Of a DNA stretch of 7,626 bases, positions 1-5,618 are shown in pieces. Within the stretch, counting starts at the first letter, position 1. Each line of letters begins with the position of its first letter. This DNA is from Bradyrhizobium sp. (GTDB lineage: Bacteria > Pseudomonadota > Alphaproteobacteria > Rhizobiales > Xanthobacteraceae). The notes below the pieces were generated by a model. The model saw only the letters and a program-made list of their open reading frames with translations, had not been told where the DNA came from and made no database searches. A program made the position numbers and the translations under genes. The stretch spans positions 1 to 7,626 of the forward strand of contig JACDAG010000439.1 of NCBI GenBank assembly GCA_013695565.1, in the 5' to 3' direction.

Positions 1-102
1 CGAACCAATCGTCGTCACCCAGGCGATCGGCCGCGGCAGCACGAATCCGGCCAGCAGCTTGTAGCGGTCGCGCGGCTGGAGGTTTTCAGGCGCGTATTCC
101 AT
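1..102 (-). CDS. Flavin reductase-like FMN-binding protein, 5' end only (runs off the left edge)
   Basis: Reading leftward from an ATG at 102-100, the frame stays open to base 1 and gives 34 residues, starting MEYAPENLQPRDRYKLLAGF and containing PRPIAWVTTIG. This matches the start of the complete flavin-reductase-like protein encoded divergently at 221-838 in 31 of 34 positions; the differences are Asp12/Glu, Val29/Ile and Ser34/Pro. The PRPIAW(V/I)TTIG segment is typical of the N-terminal strand of the flavin reductase/DIM6-NTAB family, which binds FMN and often supplies reduced flavin to a monooxygenase or acts as an oxidoreductase. A GGAATCCC stretch lies just upstream of the ATG, in a leader similar to that of the paralogue. 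Only the first sixth of the expected protein of about 200 residues is visible, so it cannot be judged intact. Identity as a paralogue of its neighbour is firm; the exact reaction is unknown. Confidence 0.85.
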   Translation of the reverse strand, partial: MEYAPENLQPRDRYKLLAGFVLPRPIAWVTTIGS

Positions 103-220
103 AGCAGGGATTCCAAATGGCGTTGAACACCTCGCCCCGCTTGCGGGGGAGGGTTGGGGTGGGAGCCTCCGCAAATTCATTCGTAGTTAGATCCTCAGCG
201 CGCGACACAGGGAATCCTCA
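103..220. promoter_or_regulatory. Divergent intergenic region between the two flavin reductase paralogues, with a GC palindrome
   Basis: This 118-base gap separates the two divergently read paralogues and must hold their start signals. A perfect palindrome lies at 135-148 (CCCCGC, TT, GCGGGG), followed by a G-rich stretch to about 165. This resembles intergenic repeat fragments I associate with Bradyrhizobium genomes. It has no downstream T run on either strand, so it is not an obvious terminator, and no gene ends here. A GGGAATCC stretch at 210-217, just ahead of the ATG at 221, mirrors GGAATCCC ahead of the minus-strand ATG at 102. I could not place -35/-10 boxes with confidence. Confidence 0.4.
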
Positions 221-838
221 ATGGAATACGCGCCTGAAAACCTGCAGCCGCGCGAGCGCTACAAGTTGCTCGCCGGCTTCGTGCTGCCGCGGCCGATCGC
301 GTGGATTACGACGATCGGGCCGACCGGCGTGGTCAATGCGGCGCCTTTCAGCTTCTTCAACGTGTTCTCCGAAGACCCGCCGCTGTGCATGTTCGCGGTC
401 AACCAGCGGCCCGACGGGCGAATCAAGGACACGCTGACTAACGTGCAGCGCACCGGCGAATTCGTCGTCAACCTCACCGATGAACCGCTGGCGCGGGCGA
501 TGCACGATTCCAGCGGCGACTTTCCGCCCGATATCGGCGAGCCCGGGTATCTCGGCTTGAAACTCGCTCCGTCGACCAGGGTCGCGGTGCCGCGGCTGGC
601 CGATGCGCCGTGGGCGATGGAGTGCAAGGTCTGGAAGACCATGAACGTCAAGGACAACCGCCACCTCATCATGGGCGAAGGCGTCAATTTCTACATCCGC
701 GACGAGTTGTGGGATCCTGAGGCGATGCGCGTTCACATGGAGCGCTATCACCCGATCGGCCGCATGTTCGCCGACCGCTACTGCCGCACCGACGACCGCG
801 TCGTGTTCCCGCCGGCGCCGGAACTTCCGGCGAAGTAG
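221..838 (+). CDS. Flavin reductase family protein (FMN-binding, DIM6/NTAB type)
   Basis: The gene encodes 205 residues, the usual size for stand-alone flavin-reductase-domain proteins. The FMN-binding split-barrel signature runs from about residue 23 to 54: PRPIAWITTIG, then G36-V-V-N39-A-A-P42-F-S44, then N47-V-F-S50 and D52-P-P. A second conserved block, G79-E-F-V-V-N84-L, follows. Family members bind FMN and reduce it with NAD(P)H, or act as related oxidoreductases, in the cytoplasm; no signal peptide or membrane segment is visible. The ATG at 221 is chosen because the same N-terminal sequence begins the divergent paralogue, and a GGGAATCC stretch lies upstream. An alternative frame across the first 400 bases lacks family motifs. 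No dedicated monooxygenase partner is visible in the window, so the partner and substrate are unknown. A repeat element begins 13 bases after the stop. Confidence 0.9.
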   Translation: MEYAPENLQPRERYKLLAGFVLPRPIAWITTIGPTGVVNAAPFSFFNVFSEDPPLCMFAVNQRPDGRIKDTLTNVQRTGEFVVNLTDEPLARAMHDSSGDFPPDIGEPGYLGLKLAPSTRVAVPRLADAPWAMECKVWKTMNVKDNRHLIMGEGVNFYIRDELWDPEAMRVHMERYHPIGRMFADRYCRTDDRVVFPPAPELPAK

Positions 839-851
839 TTTGTAATAAATC

Positions 852-929
852 GATGGGTAGAGCGAAGCGAAACCCATCAATAGATGCGGATAAAAGGCGG
901 TGGGTTTCGCTGCGCTCTACCCACCCTAC
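852..929. repeat. Intergenic inverted repeat, two 27-base arms, ending in CCCTAC
   Basis: The arms at 852-878 and 899-925 are reverse complements of each other except at three positions, with a 20-base spacer, so RNA or single-stranded DNA could form one long hairpin. Each arm is also palindromic at its ends: GATGGGT with ACCCATC in the left arm, GGTGGGT with ACCCACC in the right. The right end reads CCCTAC (924-929), the same terminus as the elements at 1238-1332 and 2134-2226, but the arm cores differ (TTTCGC/GCTCTA type). It follows the flavin reductase stop by 13 bases and could act as a terminator or mRNA 3'-end stabiliser, although no T run follows. It resembles small non-autonomous repeats of Bradyrhizobium-like genomes. 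Confidence 0.8.
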
Positions 930-956
930 GCACTACGAACCGAAGATGGATTGCGC

Positions 957-1241
957 ATGACCCAGCATTTCCGCGATAACGAAGCTGCCAGCCGGTTTGA
1001 ACTCGACATCGACGGCGCGATTGCGTTCGTTGCCTACCGGAAATCATCAGGCGCGATCACGCTGGTGCATACGGAAGTGCCGCCGGAGCTCGGCGGCAAA
1101 GGCGTCGGCTCAAAGCTGGCGCGCGCCACCCTCGATGCGGTGCGGGCGCAGGGACGCAAGCTCACGGTCGAATGCGAATTCATCCAGGGCTATATGAAGA
1201 AGCATCCCGAATATAACGATTTGCTCGGCGCGGCTACGTAG
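957..1241 (+). CDS. Small GNAT-family N-acetyltransferase (YjdJ-like)
   Basis: The 94-residue product matches the short GCN5-related acetyltransferase family that includes E. coli YjdJ. It has a beta-rich start (FELDIDGAIAFVAYR, residues 14-28), the H38-T-E-V-P-P segment, the acetyl-CoA pyrophosphate loop G46-G-K-G-V-G51 followed by SKLARATLDAVR, and the closing block C73-E-F-I-Q-G-Y-M-K-K-H-P84-E-Y. Such proteins are single minimal domains predicted to transfer acetyl from acetyl-CoA to an amine; substrates are mostly unknown. The ATG at 957 is preferred over an in-frame GTG at 900 because the GTG lies inside the repeat at 852-929 and adds residues with no family resemblance. The ribosome site (GATGGA, 945-950) is weak. 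The stop codon TAG lies inside the GTAGGG terminus of the next repeat, so the extreme C-terminus may have been altered by that insertion. The protein is cytoplasmic. Confidence 0.88.
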   Translation: MTQHFRDNEAASRFELDIDGAIAFVAYRKSSGAITLVHTEVPPELGGKGVGSKLARATLDAVRAQGRKLTVECEFIQGYMKKHPEYNDLLGAAT

Positions 1242-1332
1242 GGTGTGCCAAGGCGCGCTTGCGCCGTGCCCACCATGTTCACGCAAAGCTTGGTTGGAAT
1301 GGGTGGGCACGCTTGCGCTTTGCCCACCCTAC
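1238..1332 (-). repeat. Bipartite palindromic intergenic element, copy 1 (95 bp)
   Basis: The element starts GTAGGG (1238-1243) and ends CCCTAC (1327-1332), a 6-base terminal inverted repeat. It has two near-palindromic arms, 1242-1274 (ending GTGCCCACC) and 1302-1328 (GGTGGGCA...TGCCCACC), separated by about 27 bases. In reverse complement it matches the element at 2134-2226: one arm differs by one substitution and a one-base gap over about 31 bases, the other by 4 of 37. The spacers have diverged. It sits between convergent genes, overlapping the acetyltransferase stop and ending 13 bases before the hydrolase stop. It could therefore serve as a two-way terminator; that role is inferred. Confidence 0.82.
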
Positions 1333-1345
1333 AAACAGGCGCTGC

Positions 1346-2104
1346 CTACACCTGCGCCGGCCGGTGCGCGCGCAGGAACGACCGGATCTGGCGCACCGCC
1401 AGCGGAATCCGCTCCTTCGGCTCCTTCCACGGAAACATGCTGACCTCGGCATTCGGCGCCAGCATCGCCGCCTCCATGGCGACGGCGTAAGGATGCTGCG
1501 GGATATCGTCCGGCAGGATAAGCACGGGCGTCTGGCAGGCGCGCACGAAGTCGCGCGTCACGGTGAAGACGAAATCGGGATTGCTGCGGTACATCTTGGT
1601 CAGAAATTTATCTGTTGTCTCCGGGGTGAGGTCGGGCCGCTGCTTCAGGAGCTCGGGCGCCCAGCCCTTGGTGTTGTTGTCGTAGAACAGGTCGCGCATC
1701 TCGGGGCGCGAGCCCGACGGCTGCGCCAGCACCGCGGCAACGATCCGATCGGGCGCGCGCTTCAGCAGATTCCAGATCAAGGGGCCGCCGATGCAAAAAC
1801 CCAGCGCCATGAACTTGTCGATGCCGAGATGGTCCATCAGGCCGAGATGATCGTCGGTGTGGGAATCCCAGGGCCGGTCGATCTCGAGCGGGCCTGAGGA
1901 TTTTCCAGTATTGGCGTTGCGCAGATCGGCGGCGATGCAGCGGTACTCGCCCTTGAATTCCTCGAAGGAATCGAACGGCGGGTAACTGCCCGACAGGCCC
2001 GCGATCGTCGAGTTCAATCCGCCGCCCGCGATCATCAGCAACGGGAAGCCTTTGCCGGCCTCCTCATAGTGGATTCGAACGGCGCCTTTTTCGAAAGTCG
2101 GCAT
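1346..2104 (-). CDS. Alpha/beta-fold hydrolase with cysteine nucleophile elbow
   Basis: The product is 252 residues, a normal length for a single alpha/beta hydrolase domain, with no signal peptide. It starts with the early beta strands (residues 8-30, ending in PLLMIAGGGLNS, the oxyanion-hole region). It continues with CIAADLRNANTGKS (56-69), a D84-D-H-L-G-L-M-D-H-L-G-I segment, and the nucleophile elbow G102-F-C104-I-G106-G. Cys replaces the usual Ser, as in dienelactone hydrolases. The acid is probably Asp199 or Asp200 (ILPDD). The last helix (IPLAVRQIRSFL, 233-244) is not preceded by the expected histidine, since that loop reads MFPWKEPKER; His204 is a possible substitute. The reaction is unknown; an ester, lactone or thioester hydrolase is plausible. 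The ATG at 2104 is chosen because GAGGAAA lies just upstream (2116-2110) and the fold begins directly after it. The gene lies 131 bases downstream of the glutathione transferase gene on the same strand, with a repeat between them, so co-transcription is possible. Confidence 0.85.
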   Translation of the reverse strand: MPTFEKGAVRIHYEEAGKGFPLLMIAGGGLNSTIAGLSGSYPPFDSFEEFKGEYRCIAADLRNANTGKSSGPLEIDRPWDSHTDDHLGLMDHLGIDKFMALGFCIGGPLIWNLLKRAPDRIVAAVLAQPSGSRPEMRDLFYDNNTKGWAPELLKQRPDLTPETTDKFLTKMYRSNPDFVFTVTRDFVRACQTPVLILPDDIPQHPYAVAMEAAMLAPNAEVSMFPWKEPKERIPLAVRQIRSFLRAHRPAQV

Positions 2105-2133
2105 GGCGGTTTCCTCGGTTCGTATTTTTGTTT

Positions 2134-2226
2134 GTAGGGAGGGCAAAGCGCAGCGTGCCCACCATTCACGACAACTGTCTCGGATAGATGGTGGGCACGG
2201 CGCAAGGGCGCCTCTGCCCACCCTAC
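2134..2226 (+). repeat. Bipartite palindromic intergenic element, copy 2 (93 bp)
   Basis: The same element as at 1238-1332, in the opposite orientation. It is bounded by GTAGGG (2134-2139) and CCCTAC (2221-2226). Its arms are 2134-2163, with a GGGCAAAGCGCAGCGTGCCC core, and 2190-2226, starting GGTGGGCACGGCGCAAG, with a 26-base spacer. It fills most of the gap between the glutathione transferase stop (2236) and the hydrolase start (2104), both on the minus strand. As RNA it could fold and reduce read-through from one gene into the next. No clear target-site duplication is visible at its edges. Confidence 0.82.
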
Positions 2227-2235
2227 CGACTACAC

Positions 2236-3132
2236 CTACGTCGGTGCGCTGGCCGGTTCGCCGATCTTGTCCTGCGTCTTGGTGTCGAAATCGCTGGCCT
2301 CGTGGCGCTCGTGCAATTGGCTCGCCGGATCGCCCGAGATCCGGTTGACCATGCGTCCGCGTTTCACCGCCGCGCGTTTTGCGATCGCGTCGGTCCAGCG
2401 CTGCACGTTCTTGTATTCGTGCACCGACAGGAATTCGCCGGCGCCGTAGACCAGGCCCTTGGCCAGCGCGCCGTACCATGGCCAGGTCGCCATGTCGGCA
2501 ATCGTGTATTCGTGGCCTGCGAGATATTCATTGTCGGCAAGGCGCCGGTCGAGCACGTCGAGTTGGCGCTTCACTTCCATGGCGTAGCGATTGATGGCGT
2601 ATTCGATCCTGGTCGGCGCATAGGCATAGAAATGGCCGAAGCCGCCACCGAGAAACGGCGCGCTGCCCATCTGCCAGAACAGCCATGACAGGCATTCGGC
2701 CCGCGCCTGGCCGCCGGCCGGCAGAAACGCCCCGAACTTTTCGGCCAGATGCACCAGGATCGCGCCGGACTCGAACAACCGGATCGGCTGAGGCCCGCTG
2801 CGGTCCATCAGCGCCGGGATCTTGGAGTTTGGATTGACCGCGACAAAGCCGCTGCCGAACTGGTTGCCGTCGATCTTGATCAACCACGCGTCATACTCGG
2901 CGCCGCTGTGACCCGCCGCCAACAGTTCCTCGAACATGACGGTGACCTTGACCCCGTTCGGCGTCGCCAGCGAATAAAGCTGGAACGGATGGCGGCCGAC
3001 CGGCAGCTCCTTGTCATGCGTGGCACCCGCGATCGGGCGGTTGATGCTGGCGAAGCGGCCGCCGCTCTCCTTGTCCCAGGTCCAGACTTTCGGCGGCACA
3101 TAGGCGGTGGGGTCGATAACGCTGTCGTTCAT
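2236..3132 (-). CDS. yghU: Glutathione S-transferase, YghU-like (nu class)
   Basis: The 298-residue protein follows E. coli YghU closely along its length, by recall. It has the N-terminal extension P14-K-V-W-T-W-D-K (14-21), INRPIAGATHDKELPVG (30-46), then the thioredoxin-like domain with QLYSLATPNG (51-60), N102-S-K-I-P-A-L and E121-S-G. The helical domain has WLFWQMGSAPFLGGGFGHFY, the EYTIADMATWPW block, and the tail AVKRGR...QLHERH(E)ASDF. YghU enzymes are known as nu-class glutathione transferases with glutathione-dependent disulfide-bond reductase activity. The Thr-Pro-Asn of the active site (57-59) and the Glu-Ser-Gly that contacts glutathione are present, so it is probably active, and cytosolic. 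The ATG at 3132 is chosen over an in-frame ATG at 3168 because a GGAG lies about nine bases ahead of it and the protein then begins like its relatives. The gene is divergent from the ABC transporter operon and upstream of the hydrolase gene on the same strand. Confidence 0.95.
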   Translation of the reverse strand: MNDSVIDPTAYVPPKVWTWDKESGGRFASINRPIAGATHDKELPVGRHPFQLYSLATPNGVKVTVMFEELLAAGHSGAEYDAWLIKIDGNQFGSGFVAVNPNSKIPALMDRSGPQPIRLFESGAILVHLAEKFGAFLPAGGQARAECLSWLFWQMGSAPFLGGGFGHFYAYAPTRIEYAINRYAMEVKRQLDVLDRRLADNEYLAGHEYTIADMATWPWYGALAKGLVYGAGEFLSVHEYKNVQRWTDAIAKRAAVKRGRMVNRISGDPASQLHERHEASDFDTKTQDKIGEPASAPT

Positions 3133-3359
3133 TGGTTTTGGCTCCGGGCTTCTTTTCGGCCGTATCATCCAGGCGATCTGCCGCGCGGCGGAATAACATT
3201 AGGGCGTCTGGTATACCTTGGGTGTGTCGCCGCCAACCGCAAGGGCTGCATGGCGATGCCCAACAATTCCCGTGGCGGGTTGCCGCGGGTCCATGTTACG
3301 GTTTCGTATCGGCACCGCAAGACAACAAAAATGCGGGCCCATCAGGGGAGGAATACACC
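3133..3359. promoter_or_regulatory. Divergent control region between yghU and the ABC importer operon
   Basis: This 227-base gap must carry promoters for both directions. Visible structure includes an 8-base palindrome GGTATACC at 3210-3217 (within CTGGTATACCTTG), which resembles the TGGTATACCA-type half-site pairs used by GntR/FadR-family repressors. A hairpin lies at 3269-3289 (CCCGTGGC / GCCGCGGG with one G-T pair and a 5-base loop), in the probable leader of the transporter operon. I found no convincing -35/-10 pair on either strand. No regulator gene is present in the window, and the operator idea is only an inference from the palindrome. Confidence 0.4.
3344..3352 (+). promoter_or_regulatory. 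Strong ribosome binding site of the substrate-binding protein gene
   Basis: AGGGGAGGA lies 7-8 bases before the ATG at 3360. It decides the start: the reading frame is open back to 3132, but the ATG here is directly followed by a classic signal peptide. Confidence 0.85.
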
Positions 3360-4604
3360 ATGCTGCAAGGCAAGTGGTTTTCTGCGCTCTTTGGGATTGT
3401 GCTTGGGATCGCCGGCGGTCATGCGCTGGCACAGGGCACCATCAAGGTGGCCTACACCGACCCGCTCTCAGGCCCGTTCGCGCAAGTCGGCGACGCCAAC
3501 CTGAAGCAGATGCAGTACATCATCGATTACATCAACGCCAAGGGCGGCGCGCTCGGCAAGAAGTTCGAACTGGTGCCGTTCGACAACAAATCGCAGCCGT
3601 CGGATGCGCTGATCGCACTCAAAAGCGCGACCGACCAGAACATGCCCTTCATCATGCAGTGCAGCGGCTCCAACATCGCCGCCGCCTTGATCGATGGCGT
3701 CAACAAGCACAATGACCGCAATCCGGACAACCGCATCATCTATCTGAACTGCGGCGCGGTGGCGACCGAGCTCACCAACGAACAGTGCAGCTTCTGGCAT
3801 TTCCGCTTCGACCTCCATGTCGGCATGAAGGCCGAGGTGATGGTGCGCGCGCTGCCAAAGGACGTCACCAAGGTTTATCTGATCAACCAGGACTATCTGT
3901 TCGGCCAGTCGGTGCAGCGCGAGGTGAAAACCTATCTCACCAAATTGCGGCCCGACGTTCAGGTGGTCGGCGACGAATTGATCCCGCTCGGCAAGGTCAA
4001 GGACTTCTCGCCCTACCTCACCAAGATCAAGGCTTCGGGCGCGCAGGCGCTGCTGACCGGCAATTGGGGGCCGGACATGAACTTGCTGATCAAGGCCGGC
4101 GTCGATGCCGGCGCTGATCTGCGCTACTACACCTTCTATGCCCATCTGGCCGGCGGCCCGACCGCGATCGGCGTCGGTGGCGAAAACCGCGTGCTTGCCG
4201 TGATGTCGTTCGGCGAGAACGTGGCGCCGGAGATCGGCAACAAGGAGGCCGAAGAGTTCACCAAGGGCTTCCGCGAAAAGCACAAGTTCGACTTCTCCGC
4301 GGCCGGCTTCCGCACCATCTTCGAATATCTGCAGGCCGCGGTGAACAAGGCGGGTTCGGTCGACCCGACCAAAATCGCAACCGCGATGGAAGACCTGCAG
4401 GTCAAGGACTTCCTCGGCTACGACACCAAGATGCGCAAGGAAGACCACCAGATCATCACCGAGTACTTCGTCGGCATCTTCAAGAAGGGCGTCAAGTACG
4501 AAGCCGAAGGCACCGGGCTCGGCTGGGCCACCTCGGCGACCGTCCTCGCCAAGGACGTCGACCAGCCCAACACCTGCAAGATGAAGCGTCCGACCGCCTC
4601 CTGA
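3360..4604 (+). CDS. HAAT/Liv-family ABC transporter substrate-binding protein (periplasmic)
   Basis: The 414-residue precursor begins with a signal peptide (K5, hydrophobic run 7-20, HALA cleavage box, probable cut after Ala24). The mature part is a type I periplasmic binding fold of the branched-chain amino acid (Peripla_BP_6) family. It has the opening strand I28-K-V-A-Y-T-D-P-L-S37-G-P, then G44-D-A-N...YINAKGGALGKK, M99-Q-C-S-G-S-N (the usual ligand-contact turn), VYLINQDYLFGQS (172-184), FSPYLTKIKASGAQALLTG (216-234) and GFRTIFEYLQAAVNKAG (316-332). It would capture the solute in the periplasm and pass it to the LivH/LivM permeases encoded next. Family members carry branched-chain amino acids, amides, urea or aromatic acids, so the ligand cannot be assigned. 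Four cysteines (101, 131, 143, 406) in a secreted protein could form disulfides. It is the first gene of the operon; a hairpin follows the stop, which fits higher expression than the permeases. Confidence 0.94.
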   Translation: MLQGKWFSALFGIVLGIAGGHALAQGTIKVAYTDPLSGPFAQVGDANLKQMQYIIDYINAKGGALGKKFELVPFDNKSQPSDALIALKSATDQNMPFIMQCSGSNIAAALIDGVNKHNDRNPDNRIIYLNCGAVATELTNEQCSFWHFRFDLHVGMKAEVMVRALPKDVTKVYLINQDYLFGQSVQREVKTYLTKLRPDVQVVGDELIPLGKVKDFSPYLTKIKASGAQALLTGNWGPDMNLLIKAGVDAGADLRYYTFYAHLAGGPTAIGVGGENRVLAVMSFGENVAPEIGNKEAEEFTKGFREKHKFDFSAAGFRTIFEYLQAAVNKAGSVDPTKIATAMEDLQVKDFLGYDTKMRKEDHQIITEYFVGIFKKGVKYEAEGTGLGWATSATVLAKDVDQPNTCKMKRPTAS

Positions 4605-4618
4605 CCAACACGATAGTC

Positions 4619-4645
4619 GCCTGCTTCCCACCCCGGGGAGCAGGC
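4619..4645 (+). terminator. Intercistronic hairpin between the binding-protein gene and livH
   Basis: The stem is 11 pairs: GCCTGCT (4619-4625) with AGCAGGC (4639-4645), extended inward by TCCC/GGGG with one G-T pair, and a 5-base loop (4630-4634). No T run follows; the next bases are GTCGCGCTTTG. It is therefore better read as a partial terminator or an mRNA-stabilising 3' structure than as a full stop. The location, 15 bases after the stop codon and 26 bases before livH, fits the common arrangement in which binding-protein mRNA is kept in excess over permease mRNA. Confidence 0.7.
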
Positions 4646-4670
4646 GTCGCGCTTTGAGTGGTCAGGTGCA

Positions 4671-5618
4671 ATGGAAGTCTTTATCGTCTCACTCCTGAAC
4701 GGCCTCGTCTACGGCATGCTGCTGTTCATGCTGGCGAGCGGGCTCACGCTCATTCTCAGCATGATGGGCGTGTTGAACTTCGCCCATGCCAGCGCATACA
4801 TGCTGGGCGCGTATTTCGCCTACACGATCAGCCAGTATATAGGCTTCTGGCCGGCGCTGGTCATCGCCCCCCTGCTCTGCGGCCTGGTCGGTGCTGCGAT
4901 CGAGATGTGGGGCCTGCGGCGCGTCCACCGCAACGGCCACATCGCCGAACTGCTGTTTACGTTCGGTCTTGCCCTGATCATCGAGAAGGTGGTGCAGATG
5001 AGCTGGGGCCTGCTGCCGGTGCCGTATCGGGTGCCGGAGCTGCTGGATTTCCCGCTGTTTAAAATCTACGGCACACAGTTTCCGGCCTATCGCGCCTTCA
5101 TGCTGGCGATCTCGGCCTTGATGTTCGGCGCAATCTGGCTCGGCCTGACCCGCACCCGCGTCGGCCTCGTGATCCAGGCCGCGCTGACGCATCCCGACAT
5201 GGCTTCCGCCCTCGGCCACAACGTGCCGCGCATCTTCACACTGGTATTCGCGGCCGGTACGGCGCTGGCCGGTCTCGCCGGCGTGATCGGCGGCAACTAT
5301 CAGGTCACCGAGCCTGCGATGGCGTTCACCATGGGACCGATTGTGTTCGTGGTCGTGGTGTTCGGCGGCCTGGGCTCGCTGAGCGGCTGCTTTATTGCAT
5401 CCATCCTGATGGGGCTGATCCAGACCTTCGCCGTCGTGTTCGACGTCTCGCTCGCCGATCTCCTGGCCAAATTCGGCTTCGTGGTGACATCGACTACGCC
5501 GTTTGCGGAAGTCCTCAACGTGACGCTGCCACGGGTCGGTGCCCTCTTGCCGTTCCTGATGCTGGTGCTGATCCTGGTGTTCCGGCCGCGCGGGCTGATG
5601 GGGACGCGTGACACATGA
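4671..5618 (+). CDS. livH: Branched-chain amino acid-type ABC transporter permease, LivH family
   Basis: The 315-residue protein is nearly all hydrophobic, with around eight membrane segments, the expected size for LivH. Family marks include NGLVYGMLLFMLASGLTLI (10-28), G33-V-L-N-F-A-H-A-S-A-Y-M-L-G-A-Y48, H90-I-A-E-L-L-F-T-F-G-L-A-L-I, T160-R-T-R-V-G-L-V-I-Q-A (the cytoplasmic ATPase-contact loop region), G232-G-L-G-S-L-S-G239 and the closing R305-P-R-G-L-M-G. It forms half of the inner-membrane channel with LivM. The family usually reads LNFAHG; here the residue after His39 is Ala. The ATG at 4671 has a weak ribosome site (GTCAGG), which fits lower expression than the binding protein. The stop overlaps the start of livM in ATGA (5615-5618), indicating translational coupling. 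The transported substrate is not evident. Confidence 0.93.
   Translation: MEVFIVSLLNGLVYGMLLFMLASGLTLILSMMGVLNFAHASAYMLGAYFAYTISQYIGFWPALVIAPLLCGLVGAAIEMWGLRRVHRNGHIAELLFTFGLALIIEKVVQMSWGLLPVPYRVPELLDFPLFKIYGTQFPAYRAFMLAISALMFGAIWLGLTRTRVGLVIQAALTHPDMASALGHNVPRIFTLVFAAGTALAGLAGVIGGNYQVTEPAMAFTMGPIVFVVVVFGGLGSLSGCFIASILMGLIQTFAVVFDVSLADLLAKFGFVVTSTTPFAEVLNVTLPRVGALLPFLMLVLILVFRPRGLMGTRDT

Noticed and set aside
218..880. Long open frame on the minus strand opposite the flavin reductase gene
   Set aside because: It mirrors the real gene, is rich in Arg/His/Ala typical of antisense frames in GC-rich DNA, and has no family motif; it also runs through the repeat at 852-878.
900..956. GTG at 900 as the acetyltransferase start
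   Set aside because: It would place 19 extra residues inside a repeat element, with no family resemblance and no ribosome site. ATG 957 gives the normal length.
839..2235. CRISPR array in the repeat-containing gaps
   Set aside because: The repeats are inverted, palindromic and few, without regularly spaced direct copies or cas genes.
2105..2479. Extended N-terminus of the hydrolase reaching into yghU
   Set aside because: The extension would overlap the end of the glutathione transferase gene and read through the repeat. GAGGAAA before ATG 2104 marks the real start.
3210..3236. Minus-strand promoter for yghU from TTGGCG (3236-3231) and TATACC (3215-3210)
   Set aside because: The spacer is only 15 bases and the -10 match is poor, so I do not call it.
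3132..3359. Upstream in-frame extension of the binding protein
   Set aside because: It would bury the signal peptide inside the protein. AGGGGAGGA before ATG 3360 is decisive.
3468..4631. 387-residue open frame on the minus strand opposite the binding-protein gene
   Set aside because: The plus strand encodes a full, motif-complete binding protein with signal peptide and strong ribosome site. The antisense frame is a GC-bias by-product.
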